Of a stretch of DNA of 64,000 nucleotides, positions 8,796 to 17,083 are shown piece after piece. Position 1 is the stretch's first letter; the number at the start of each line of letters is the position of its first letter. The notes beneath the pieces were generated by a model. That model ran no database searches. It saw only the letters and a program-made list of their open reading frames with translations, and was not told where the DNA came from. The stretch is from Gillisella terrae (GTDB taxonomy: Bacteria > Pseudomonadota > Alphaproteobacteria > Rhizobiales > Rhizobiaceae): contig NZ_SSOA01000009.1 of assembly GCF_004801395.1 (NCBI RefSeq), positions 124,001-188,000 of the forward strand, in the 5' to 3' direction. Both the position numbers and the translations under genes were made by a program.

Positions 8796-9881
8796 ATGGC
8801 TGATGTCTCGCTTGCCGCCATTCGCAAAACCTATGGTGCCCTTGAAGTGATCAAGGGCGTCGATCTGGAGATCAAATCCGGGGAATTCGTGGTGTTTGTT
8901 GGCCCGTCCGGCTGCGGTAAATCCACGCTTTTGCGGATGATTGCCGGGCTGGAGGATATTTCCTCCGGCACGCTGACCATCGGCGGCCAGCAGATGAATG
9001 ATGTTGATCCGTCCAAGCGCGGCCTTGCCATGGTGTTTCAAACCTATGCGCTCTATCCGCACATGACGGTCGAGCAAAACATGGGCTTTGCGCTGCGGTT
9101 TGCGGGCATGGAAAAATCCGAGATTGATCGCCGCGTTGCGGATGCTGCCAAAATTCTGGAGCTGGATGCGCTCATGACCCGCAAACCGGGGCAGCTTTCT
9201 GGCGGTCAACGCCAGCGGGTTGCCATCGGCCGGGCGATTGTGCGTCAACCCGACGTGTTTTTGTTTGACGAGCCGCTCTCCAATCTCGATGCCGAATTGC
9301 GCGTCAACATGCGCATCGAGATTGCCCGTCTGCACAAGGAGCTCAACACCACCATCATCTATGTCACCCATGATCAGGTGGAAGCCATGACCCTGGCCGA
9401 CAAGATTGTCGTGTTGCGCGCTGGCAAGGTGGAGCAGGTCGGCACACCTTTGAGCCTCTATGATGACCCGGACAATATGTTTGTGGCGGGCTTTATTGGT
9501 TCACCCAAAATGAATTTTCTACCGGCAACCATTGTCGATCGCCAAAATGGTCAGGTGACAATTGCGCTTGCAACCCAGGCTGAGACAAAACTGACCCTGC
9601 CAATTTCGGATGCCGTCACTCTTGGCCAAAATGTTAATCTGGGTATCAGACCGGAACATTTTCTGGCTGAGGGCCAAGGCGATGCCCAATTGAGCGTCGA
9701 GGTGGATGTATCGGAAAACCTCGGCAGCACCAGCTTTCTCTACGCCAAGCTGCGAGGAGGCGAACCGCTGATTGTTGAGCAGCGTCAGCGGCAGATAGGT
9801 GCGCGGCAAACCTCTGTCACCCTTGGCCTTTCCGCCGCCACATGCCTGTTGTTTGATGCGGATGGCAAGCGGCTAAAATAG
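8796..9881 (+). CDS. lacK: Lactose ABC transporter ATP-binding protein LacK
   Basis: This 361-residue ATPase is of the MalK/UgpC/MsmX type and powers the LacEFG importer. The Walker A motif GPSGCGKST lies near residue 38, the signature LSGGQRQR near 135, Walker B VFLFDEPLSNLD near 155, and the H-loop THDQ near 190. The C-terminal 120 residues form the TOBE-type regulatory domain of this subfamily. The gene starts 9 bp after lacZ. It ends 3 bp before the convergent end of the AraC gene, leaving no room for a separate terminator. Confidence 0.9.
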   Translation: MADVSLAAIRKTYGALEVIKGVDLEIKSGEFVVFVGPSGCGKSTLLRMIAGLEDISSGTLTIGGQQMNDVDPSKRGLAMVFQTYALYPHMTVEQNMGFALRFAGMEKSEIDRRVADAAKILELDALMTRKPGQLSGGQRQRVAIGRAIVRQPDVFLFDEPLSNLDAELRVNMRIEIARLHKELNTTIIYVTHDQVEAMTLADKIVVLRAGKVEQVGTPLSLYDDPDNMFVAGFIGSPKMNFLPATIVDRQNGQVTIALATQAETKLTLPISDAVTLGQNVNLGIRPEHFLAEGQGDAQLSVEVDVSENLGSTSFLYAKLRGGEPLIVEQRQRQIGARQTSVTLGLSAATCLLFDADGKRLK

Positions 9882-9884
9882 CTC

Positions 9885-10781
9885 TCACGGCCAATCATGA
9901 TACTCAACATTGACGCGGGCCGCAGATGGAGCTGATGTCTGGCGCACCGCCTTGCGGTAGCGCGCCGGTGACAGGCCGGTTTTACCTTTGAAGAAATGGC
10001 TGAAATGGGCTGGATCCTTAAAGCCCAGTCCATCGGAGATGTCGCGCACACTGCGGTCGGAGCGCTCAAGTCGGATACGGGCTTCCTGCGCCAGGCGCTC
10101 ATGCAGCAATTCAAGCGGGGCGCGATTGAGATTGCGGCTGCAAATGGCATGCAGGCGATCCATGGAAATGCCAAGCTGCTGGGCATAATAAGAAATCGGC
10201 CGGTGTTGGCGAAACTCGGTTTCGACCAATTGCCGAAATTGCTGCAAAAGTGTGCCGCCGCCCAGTGAGAGCACAGCCGCTGGCTCATCCGGTGTGTTGT
10301 GCCGCCAGGCCCAGAGCAAAAGAAGTTGCAAATGGGCCGAGACAGCCATCTGTGACGGCTGACTTTGGGCTTGCACTTCGGCAATGAGCGCCTGAAACTG
10401 CTGCTCAAGAGAGTGCCGCGCACCGGTATCGATGCCCTTCAGCAAACTGGCGTGGCTGATAAAGCGGCGAATGGCAGGCGATTCGGGATAATCGCCAATG
10501 GCTTGGGTCATAACATCCATCGCGGCCCCCACCACATACGCCCGTGAGCCAGCCGCCAGACGCAGACGCCGTCCATGGGAAGGCGGCACCAAAGCCAGAC
10601 TTGGCCCATCCAGCACCTCAAGCTGATCATTCGCCTCCAGTGTCAAACGACCATGGCTGAGGAAAACCAGATGGACAAACCAACGATGGGGGGCAGCACC
10701 GGTGCGAAAGCTGCGCTCCGACAAGGCTGGCTCCCACACCTCAGCCCGCAAATGGCGCATCAGGGCAAATTCGTCAGCCAT
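9885..10781 (-). CDS. AraC-family transcriptional regulator
   Basis: This is a 298-residue AraC/XylS-type regulator. The N-terminal half is a cupin-like effector domain (HRWFVHLVFLSHGRLTLEAND, LALVPPSHGRRLRL). The C-terminal 100 residues hold the two helix-turn-helix units, ending with the family signature region GFKDPAHFSHFFKGKTGLSPARYR. The start at 10781 follows GGGAGG with a 7-nt spacer; a longer frame to 10880 has no ribosome-binding site. It is divergent from two tandem aldehyde dehydrogenase genes and probably activates them. Direct repeats TATAGAC 11 bp apart in the shared promoter region suit AraC half-sites. The effector is unknown, perhaps an aromatic or aliphatic aldehyde precursor. 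Confidence 0.85.
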   Translation of the reverse strand: MADEFALMRHLRAEVWEPALSERSFRTGAAPHRWFVHLVFLSHGRLTLEANDQLEVLDGPSLALVPPSHGRRLRLAAGSRAYVVGAAMDVMTQAIGDYPESPAIRRFISHASLLKGIDTGARHSLEQQFQALIAEVQAQSQPSQMAVSAHLQLLLLWAWRHNTPDEPAAVLSLGGGTLLQQFRQLVETEFRQHRPISYYAQQLGISMDRLHAICSRNLNRAPLELLHERLAQEARIRLERSDRSVRDISDGLGFKDPAHFSHFFKGKTGLSPARYRKAVRQTSAPSAARVNVEYHDWP

Positions 10782-10828
10782 GCATATCCCTCCCGCCTCG
10801 CGCCAACAAAGACCCATTTTTCTACAAT

Positions 10829-10846
10829 TATAGACCAGATATAGAC
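10829..10846 (+). promoter_or_regulatory. TATAGAC direct repeat, candidate AraC site
   Basis: TATAGAC occurs at 10829-10835 and again at 10840-10846, an 11-bp period that puts both on the same helix face. It lies in the divergent promoter region between the AraC gene and the first aldehyde dehydrogenase. AraC-family activators often bind such direct repeats. Confidence 0.4.
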
Positions 10847-10906
10847 ATTCTTCTTGGCTGACAATGCTGTAAGCTCCCATTCAGCCTTTGGGAGGAGGCG
10901 ATCAGC

Positions 10907-12433
10907 ATGGGGTCGAAGCGGGGCTTATCTTCAGATATGAAAAACGTCAGTGCGCCCGCGCATGGTCACACTCACGCCTTACCTTTTCGCGCCGATCTCC
11001 TGTTGGGCGGGAAAGCCAGTGGCTCAGTGTCGCACGCCACCTTCACACGCACCAATCCAATCTCCGGTGATGTTGTCACCATTGCCAGCGCGGCCACCGT
11101 TGACGATGTGGATCGCGCTGCTTTGAGTGCAGCGTCCGCCTTTCCCGGCTGGTCAGCGACCTCTCCGTTCGAGCGCAAAATACGTCTCGAAAAAGCCGCA
11201 GAATTACTGCTGCACCAAAAGGAGGCTTTTATCCCGGTGATGATGGCCGAGACGGGTGCCACCCGCCAATGGTGCGAATTCAATATAGAGTATGGCGCAA
11301 AAATCCTGATCGATGCCGCCAGCATGACCCATTATATGGAGGAAGCACCGCTTCCCGATCCGCTGCCAGAACCCTATTCGGTTTCAATCCGCCAGCCTGC
11401 GGGTGTCTGTCTGGCAATTGCGCCATGGAATGCGCCCATCCTGCTGGCTGTGCGCTCCATTGCGCTGGCGCTGGCCTGCGGCAATACGGTGATTTTGAAA
11501 ACCTCGGAACTGTGCCCCGCCACCCAGAGGCTTTTAGGCGATGTCTTGCATCAGGCGGGCCTGCCGGATGGTGTTTTGAACATCATTTCCAATGCGCCTG
11601 CGGATGCGTCTTTGATTGTTGAAGCACTGATTGCTCACCCCGTCGTGCGCCGGGTGAATTTTACCGGATCAACCCGCGTTGGCCGCATCATTGCCCAAAT
11701 GGCCGCCCGCCATTTAAAGCGCTGCCTGCTGGAACTGGGCGGCAAAGCACCGTTGATTGTGCTGGACGATGCCGATCTGGATGAAGCCGCGAAGGCTGCG
11801 GCCTTTGGTGCCTTTTTCAATCAAGGTCAGGTTTGCATGTCAACGGAACGCATCATTGTGCTTGATGCGGTGGCAGATGCCTTCATGGCCCTGTTTGTCG
11901 AAAAAGCCAAAACACTAACCGCCGCCGATCCAATGGCCAAGACCCGCCCGCTTGGCGCGCTGATTTCTGCCGATTCCGGCCGCCGCATTGCAGCAATGAT
12001 TGATGATGCCGTTACCAAAGGTGCGAAAGTGGTGGTTGGCGGGCAGGTGCACGACGCGCTGATGGATGCAACGGTGATCGACCATGTTTCGCCCACCATG
12101 CGCCTTTACCGCGAAGAGAGTTTTGGCCCTGTGGTGTCCATCATGCGCGTGGCCGATGTGGATGAGGCAATCACGGTTGCCAATGATTGCGAATATGGCC
12201 TGTCCGGTGCGGTGTTCAGCCGCAATGTGCCAAAGGCCATGGCCGTGGCGCGGCGGGTTGAAACCGGCATTTTACACATCAATTCGGCAACTGTTGAAGA
12301 TCATCCACACATGCCTTTTGGCGGCGTCAAGGCCTCTGGCTATGGCCGTTTCGGAGGAGAAGCGGCGCTGGATGAATTCACCGAACTGCGCTGGATGACC
12401 GTTTCATCTGACCCAAAACACTACCCGATTTAA
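10907..12433 (+). CDS. NAD(P)-dependent aldehyde dehydrogenase (tandem copy 1)
   Basis: This 508-residue aldehyde dehydrogenase oxidises an aldehyde to the carboxylic acid with NAD(P)+. The catalytic cysteine is Cys310 in GQVCMSTER and the general base Glu276 in LLELGGKAP. The cofactor motif NFTGSTRVG and the C-terminal MPFGGVKASGYGRFGG are also present. The start at 10907 follows GGAGGAGG. It most resembles vanillin/salicylaldehyde dehydrogenase-type members. Its neighbour 30 bp downstream is a clear paralogue. The divergent AraC gene is the likely activator. The true substrate cannot be read from sequence. Confidence 0.88.
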   Translation: MGSKRGLSSDMKNVSAPAHGHTHALPFRADLLLGGKASGSVSHATFTRTNPISGDVVTIASAATVDDVDRAALSAASAFPGWSATSPFERKIRLEKAAELLLHQKEAFIPVMMAETGATRQWCEFNIEYGAKILIDAASMTHYMEEAPLPDPLPEPYSVSIRQPAGVCLAIAPWNAPILLAVRSIALALACGNTVILKTSELCPATQRLLGDVLHQAGLPDGVLNIISNAPADASLIVEALIAHPVVRRVNFTGSTRVGRIIAQMAARHLKRCLLELGGKAPLIVLDDADLDEAAKAAAFGAFFNQGQVCMSTERIIVLDAVADAFMALFVEKAKTLTAADPMAKTRPLGALISADSGRRIAAMIDDAVTKGAKVVVGGQVHDALMDATVIDHVSPTMRLYREESFGPVVSIMRVADVDEAITVANDCEYGLSGAVFSRNVPKAMAVARRVETGILHINSATVEDHPHMPFGGVKASGYGRFGGEAALDEFTELRWMTVSSDPKHYPI

Positions 12434-12463
12434 ACACAGAAGACCACATACAGGAGGAAAACC

Positions 12464-13912
12464 ATGTTTGAAATCAAACAGATCATCAACGGCAAAAAAG
12501 TCGACGCTCTCTCGGGCAAGACATTTGATCGTCTTGATCCGTTCACCGGCAAAGTTGCCACCCGCGCGCCTGCGTCCAGCATCGAAGATGTCAAAGCGGC
12601 CGTTGCAGCGGCACAGGCGGCTTTTCCGGCCTGGTCTAAGACCGGCCCCAACGCCCGGCGCGCCCTGCTTTTGAAGGCCGCTGACATTATGGATTCCAAG
12701 ACAGGCGAATTTGCCAAGCTGATGATCGAAGAAACCGGCGGCACCGCACCTTGGGCTGGTTTTAACGCCATGCTGGCGGCTGGAATCTTGCGCGAAGTGG
12801 CCAGCATGACCACGCAGATTCAGGGCGAGATCATTCCGTCTGACAAGCCCGGCACGCTGGCCATGGCGACCCGTCAGGCGGCAGGCGTGTGCCTTGGCAT
12901 TGCGCCCTGGAATGCACCCATCATCCTTGGCACACGCGCAATTGCCATGGCAATCGCCTGCGGCAACACCGCCATCTTGAAAGCGTCTGAGGCTTGCCCG
13001 GCCATTCACGTCTTGATCGGCGAAGTGCTGGTGGAAGCCGGTCTTCCCGATGGCGTCATCAACGTCATCACCAATGCGCCAGAAGACGCAGCCCAGGTGG
13101 TGGAAGCGCTGGTGGCGGCACCGGAAGTGCGTCGCGTCAACTTCACCGGCTCCACCAAGGTTGGCCGGATCATTGGCGAGCTTTGCGGCCGCCATCTCAA
13201 GCCAGCCCTGTTGGAGCTTGGCGGCAAGGCTCCGCTGATTGTGTTGGAAGACGCCGATATTGATGGTGCAGTCAACGCTGCCGTATTTGGCTGCTATGCC
13301 AACAACGGCCAGATCTGCATGTCCACCGAGCGTCTGATTGTGGTGGAGTCTGTGGCCGATGAATTCGTGCAAAAGCTCTCGGCCCGCGTTGCCTCGTTGC
13401 CGGCAGGCGATCCGCGCGGCCATGTCGTGCTTGGCTCACTGGTCAACCCGGAAGCGGCTGTCAAAATGCAGGCCTTTATTGATGATGCGGTTGGCAAGGG
13501 TGCAAATCTCGCCGCCGGTGGCCAGATCAACGGCAGCGTTGTCTCGGCAACCCTGCTTGATCACGTCAAGGAAGGCATGCGCAGCTTTGATGAAGAAAGC
13601 TTTGGCCCCGTCAAGCCTGTCATTCGCGTCAAAGACGAAGAAGAAGCCATTCGCATCGCCAATGACACCGAATATGGCCTGTCATCGGCCGTTTTCAGCC
13701 GCGATATTCAGCGCGCTTTGAGCGTGGCTTCGCGCATTGAATCGGGCATTTGCCACATCAACGGTCCAACAGTTGGCGACGAAGGCCAAATGCCCTTTGG
13801 CGGCGTGAAAGGCTCAGGCTATGGCCGCTTCGGTGGCAAGGCAGGCATTGCCGAGTTCACCGATCTGCGCTGGATCACCATTGAAGATCCAAATCAGCAT
13901 TATCCCTTCTGA
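12464..13912 (+). CDS. NAD(P)-dependent aldehyde dehydrogenase (tandem copy 2)
   Basis: This 482-residue aldehyde dehydrogenase is closely similar to the preceding gene over the whole catalytic region. It has NFTGSTKVG, Glu251 in LLELGGKAP and Cys285 in GQICMSTER. It lacks the roughly 25-residue N-terminal extension of copy 1. AGGAGG lies at a good distance before the ATG at 12464. The 30-bp gap and shared direction indicate a single transcript ending at the strong terminator at 13927. Both copies keep their catalytic residues, so this looks like duplication with divergence rather than decay. Confidence 0.88.
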   Translation: MFEIKQIINGKKVDALSGKTFDRLDPFTGKVATRAPASSIEDVKAAVAAAQAAFPAWSKTGPNARRALLLKAADIMDSKTGEFAKLMIEETGGTAPWAGFNAMLAAGILREVASMTTQIQGEIIPSDKPGTLAMATRQAAGVCLGIAPWNAPIILGTRAIAMAIACGNTAILKASEACPAIHVLIGEVLVEAGLPDGVINVITNAPEDAAQVVEALVAAPEVRRVNFTGSTKVGRIIGELCGRHLKPALLELGGKAPLIVLEDADIDGAVNAAVFGCYANNGQICMSTERLIVVESVADEFVQKLSARVASLPAGDPRGHVVLGSLVNPEAAVKMQAFIDDAVGKGANLAAGGQINGSVVSATLLDHVKEGMRSFDEESFGPVKPVIRVKDEEEAIRIANDTEYGLSSAVFSRDIQRALSVASRIESGICHINGPTVGDEGQMPFGGVKGSGYGRFGGKAGIAEFTDLRWITIEDPNQHYPF

Positions 13913-13926
13913 TCCAAAACACATAC

Positions 13927-13956
13927 GGGAGAGGCATTTCGCCTCTCCCTTTTTTC
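13927..13956 (+). terminator. Rho-independent terminator after the aldehyde dehydrogenase pair
   Basis: GGGAGAGGC and GCCTCTCCC form a 9-bp stem around the loop ATTTC, followed at once by six T residues. It lies 14 bp after the second aldehyde dehydrogenase and before the convergent end of cydX. Confidence 0.9.
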
Positions 13957-13976
13957 TCAGAATCTATGATCCCGAC

Positions 13977-14105
13977 TTATTTTTTGGCTTTCGATGCAGG
14001 CTGTTTCATTGTGCGTGCATCCTCCTGCATTTCCAGCCACATGGCGTTCAAGACGGCAAACATGGCGGCCAGCGGCAGTCCGAGAAGCCAGGCAAAGTAC
14101 CACAT
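13977..14105 (-). CDS. cydX: Cytochrome bd oxidase small subunit CydX
   Basis: This is a 42-residue single-span protein beginning MWYFAWLLGLPLAAMFAVLN and continuing AMWLEMQED. It matches the CydX/YbgT family, which stabilises the haem centres of the bd oxidase. The transmembrane helix occupies residues 3-24 and is followed by a charged, lysine-rich tail. The ATG at 14105 follows GGAAAGGAAAT, a good ribosome-binding site. It is the last gene of cydABX on the minus strand, 71 bp after cydB. It is short enough to be missed by automatic annotation. Confidence 0.9.
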   Translation of the reverse strand: MWYFAWLLGLPLAAMFAVLNAMWLEMQEDARTMKQPASKAKK

Positions 14106-14142
14106 GATATTTCCTTTCCCGTTAGAGCATCGTGTTGCAAAA

Positions 14143-14161
14143 GCGCAGAGCGGTTCTGCGC
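14143..14161 (-). other. Intercistronic hairpin cydB-cydX
   Basis: GCGCAGA and TCTGCGC form a 7-bp stem around the loop GCGGT between cydB and cydX. There is no T-run on the transcribed strand, so it is more likely an RNA-processing or stability element, or a decayed intergenic repeat, than a terminator. Confidence 0.4.
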
Positions 14162-14176
14162 CCGAACAATGCCTGT

Positions 14177-15328
14177 TTAGTAGACCGATTCCGAATTGGC
14201 TTTGACGTCGGCTTCCGTGACCTTGCCCCACAGAACTTTGTAGACCCATGAGGTATAGGCAAGGATGATCGGCACAAAAATCACAGCAGCCACCAGCATG
14301 ACAAACAGGGTTTGGTGCGATGAAGACGAATCCCAAACCGTGAGGGATGAGCGCGGATCAATGGTCGATGGCAGGATGAAGGGGAACATGGTCAACCCCA
14401 CCGATGACACCACGCCAATGATCGACAGTTTCGAGAACAACAGCGTCGAGACTTCCCGACCGGCCCGAAGACCAAGGAATGTCAGCAAGCCACCCAGAAT
14501 ACCCACCACAGGTGCAACGGCAATCCACGGACGGACAGCATAGGCAGACAGCCACGACCCGGCCTGAACAGCATCCTTGTAGAGCGGGTTGGATGGACCA
14601 TCGGCCACGGCGGGAAGGGTTACCTGATAGCCTACAATTCCCTTTGCCAGCCAGACACCGGCCAGAATATAGGCCACAATGGTAATCAGCGAGGTGATGG
14701 AGCCAATGGCACGGGCGCGATCGCGCACAGCACCTTCGGTTTTCAGGTTGAGCCAGGCTGCGCCATGGGTCACCAGCATCATCAGCGACACCACTCCGGC
14801 CAGAAGCGCAAAGGGGTTCAAAAGGCCAAAGAACGTGCCTTCATAGAAAATCCGAAGATCGTCATCGAAGCGAAATGGCACGCCTTGCAGCACATTGCCC
14901 ATGGCCACACCAAAAATCAGCGCAGGCACGGCACCGCCCACAAACAGGGCCCAGTCCCAGCAATTGCGCCAGGTGGCACTGTCGCGCTTGGAGCGATATT
15001 TAAAGCCAACAGGCCGCAGGATGAAGGCTGCCAAAACGGCGAACATGGCCAGATAAAAGCCCGAGAAACTGGCCGAATAGAGCGGAGGCCATGCGGCAAA
15101 AATGGCACCGCCACCCAGAATGAACCAGACCTGATTGCCTTCCCAGACAGGGCCGATGGTGTTGATGGCAACACGGCGCTCCACATCGTTTCGACCAACA
15201 AAGGGCAGCAGCGCACCGACGCCCATATCGAAACCATCGGTGAGGGCAAAGCCTGTGAGCAACACGCCCAGCAGCACCCACCAGATCACACGCAAGACGT
15301 CAAAGTCGATGAGTTGATTGAGGATCAT
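14177..15328 (-). CDS. cydB: Cytochrome bd ubiquinol oxidase subunit II
   Basis: This 383-residue multi-helix inner-membrane protein is the second core subunit of the bd quinol oxidase. The N-terminus is diagnostic: DFDVLRVIWWVLLGVLLTG, then FALTDGFDMGVGALLPF and INTIGPVWEGNQVWFILGG. The length is normal for CydB. It begins 5 bp after the cydA stop. The complex oxidises quinol and reduces oxygen with high affinity in the cytoplasmic membrane. Confidence 0.95.
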   Translation of the reverse strand: MILNQLIDFDVLRVIWWVLLGVLLTGFALTDGFDMGVGALLPFVGRNDVERRVAINTIGPVWEGNQVWFILGGGAIFAAWPPLYSASFSGFYLAMFAVLAAFILRPVGFKYRSKRDSATWRNCWDWALFVGGAVPALIFGVAMGNVLQGVPFRFDDDLRIFYEGTFFGLLNPFALLAGVVSLMMLVTHGAAWLNLKTEGAVRDRARAIGSITSLITIVAYILAGVWLAKGIVGYQVTLPAVADGPSNPLYKDAVQAGSWLSAYAVRPWIAVAPVVGILGGLLTFLGLRAGREVSTLLFSKLSIIGVVSSVGLTMFPFILPSTIDPRSSLTVWDSSSSHQTLFVMLVAAVIFVPIILAYTSWVYKVLWGKVTEADVKANSESVY

Positions 15329-15333
15329 GATCG

Positions 15334-16929
15334 TTACTCCGCAGCAGGAATGGTGGCGGGAGCAAGGCGAGCGCTGTGCTGCTTCTGCCAGTTTTCGGTT
15401 TCATGCACGTCGATATGCGGGCCTTTGCGAATATACTTGAGCATCAAGCCCATCTCGACCACAAACAGAACGGTGTACAGCAGCACAAAGCCTGCAAGGG
15501 TGAGCAAAAGATCGGTCACACTCAGGCTGGAAGCCGACAGAGCGGTGGGCAAGACGCCGTCCACAGTCCAGGGCTGACGGCCAAATTCGGCAACAATCCA
15601 CCCAAGTTCCGCGGCGATCCATGGAGCCGGAATGATGAGAACCGCAATCCAGAGAGCAAAGCGCGGGAACTGCATCTTGCGGAAAGACACCATATAAAAG
15701 AACCAGATCATCACACCGATGAAGGCAAAGCCGAGGACAACCATCAGGCGGAAAGCCCAAAACAGCGGCCAGACGGTTGGCACGGTATCATTGGCAGCCA
15801 TGACAATCTGCTCAGGCGTGGCTGTGCGTGGATCATCGTTATAACGCTTCAGCAGCAGGGCAAAACCCAGATCCGCACTGTGGTTTTCAAAGGCGGCCTT
15901 ATCGGCATCCGTCATCTTGCCCTTGTTGGCGCGCACATTCATCAGTGCGTCATAGGCAATCAGACCGGAGCGAATCCGCACCTCTGCCTGCGCGACCAAT
16001 TGGTCAATGCCCGGAATTTCGGTGGTCAAGGAGCGTGTGCCAATCAAGCCCATGACATAGGGAATATGGATAGCATAATGGGTTTCGCGCGCTTTTTGAT
16101 CGGGAAAGCCAAACAGGGTGAAGCTGGCCGGTGCAGGTTGAGTTTCCCACATGCCTTCAATGGCGGCCATTTTCATTTTTTGCGAGTGGCTCACGCCATA
16201 GCCAGACTCATCGCCCAGCACCACAACGGAAAGCGATGCGGCAAGGCCAAAGCTTGCGGCAACGGCAATTGAGCGCTTGGCCAGATCAACGTGGCGGCCT
16301 TTTAGCAGATACCAGGCGGAGACACCGAGCACGAAGACGGCTGCCGTGACATAGCCTGCCGACACCGTGTGAACGAATTTGGCCTGAGCTGTTTCGTTGA
16401 ACACAACATCAAAAAAGCTGGTCATTTCCATGCGCATGGTTTGCGGATTGAAGACCGCGCCAACCGGATTTTGCATCCAGCCATTGGCAATCAAAATCCA
16501 CAGCGCCGACATGTTGGAGCCGATTGCCACCAGCCACGCAACAACCAGATGCGCCCTTGGCGAGAGCTTGTCCCAGCCAAAGAAGAACAGGCCGACAAAT
16601 GTAGCTTCCAGAAAGAAGGCCATCAGGCCTTCAATGGCCAGGGGTGCGCCGAAAATATCGCCGACATATTGGCTGTAGTAGCTCCAGTTCATGCCGAACT
16701 GGAATTCCATGGTGAGGCCCGTAGCCACGCCAAGGACGAAGTTGATCCCAAACAATGTGCCCCAGAATTTGGTCATCTGCCGCCAGATGGGACGTCCCGT
16801 CATCACATAGACGGTTTCCATAATGGCAACGATAACCGAAAGCCCGAGTGTCAGGGGAACGAAAAGGAAGTGATAAAGCGCGGTCGCGGCAAACTGCAAG
16901 CGCGATAGCTCAATGATATTGAGTTCCAT
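15334..16929 (-). CDS. cydA: Cytochrome bd ubiquinol oxidase subunit I
   Basis: This 531-residue subunit carries the haem centres and quinol site. The N-terminus MELNIIELSRLQFAATALYH places a haem-ligand histidine at residue 20, matching His19 of E. coli CydA. YGRQPW-type sequence appears as FGRQPWTVDGVLPT. The Q-loop is the long E. coli-type version (from about TLFGFPDQKARETHYAIHIP to LLLKRYNDDP), as in the length class of E. coli CydA. I chose the ATG at 16929 because MELNIIELSRLQF aligns with known CydA; an upstream in-frame start at 16968 would add 13 atypical residues. A perfect FNR/FixK box lies 81 bp upstream, so expression should rise at low oxygen. Confidence 0.95.
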   Translation of the reverse strand: MELNIIELSRLQFAATALYHFLFVPLTLGLSVIVAIMETVYVMTGRPIWRQMTKFWGTLFGINFVLGVATGLTMEFQFGMNWSYYSQYVGDIFGAPLAIEGLMAFFLEATFVGLFFFGWDKLSPRAHLVVAWLVAIGSNMSALWILIANGWMQNPVGAVFNPQTMRMEMTSFFDVVFNETAQAKFVHTVSAGYVTAAVFVLGVSAWYLLKGRHVDLAKRSIAVAASFGLAASLSVVVLGDESGYGVSHSQKMKMAAIEGMWETQPAPASFTLFGFPDQKARETHYAIHIPYVMGLIGTRSLTTEIPGIDQLVAQAEVRIRSGLIAYDALMNVRANKGKMTDADKAAFENHSADLGFALLLKRYNDDPRTATPEQIVMAANDTVPTVWPLFWAFRLMVVLGFAFIGVMIWFFYMVSFRKMQFPRFALWIAVLIIPAPWIAAELGWIVAEFGRQPWTVDGVLPTALSASSLSVTDLLLTLAGFVLLYTVLFVVEMGLMLKYIRKGPHIDVHETENWQKQHSARLAPATIPAAE

Positions 16930-16974
16930 TGTCTTTGCTCTTTCTGACCCGAAGGATACATTTTGCAATGCATA

Positions 16975-17023
16975 TGAGGGGTATTTACCCCCCGGATCGG
17001 CAGTCAGAGTTGATCGAAATCAA
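16975..17023 (-). promoter_or_regulatory. FNR/FixK-type class II promoter of cydA
   Basis: TTGAT-CGAA-ATCAA at 17010-17023 is a perfect FNR/FixK box. On the minus strand a TAAATA -10-like hexamer lies at 16987-16982. The centre-to-centre distance is 32 bp, exactly that of class II FNR promoters (site at -41.5), which predicts a start near 16975. GGGGTA-TT-TACCCC at 16978-16991 overlaps the -10 region and may form a small hairpin. Confidence 0.75.
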
Positions 17024-17083
17024 AAAGCAGTTATGCGATATAAAAATGCGCCAATGCGCCGCACCCCCGCGACACACCTCCTC

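Noticed and set aside
7896..9371. 491-codon open frame on the minus strand across lacZ and lacK
   Set aside because: It is antisense to two genes with clear catalytic motifs; its translation is His/Gly/Arg-rich with no family pattern, as expected for the complement of GC-rich coding DNA.
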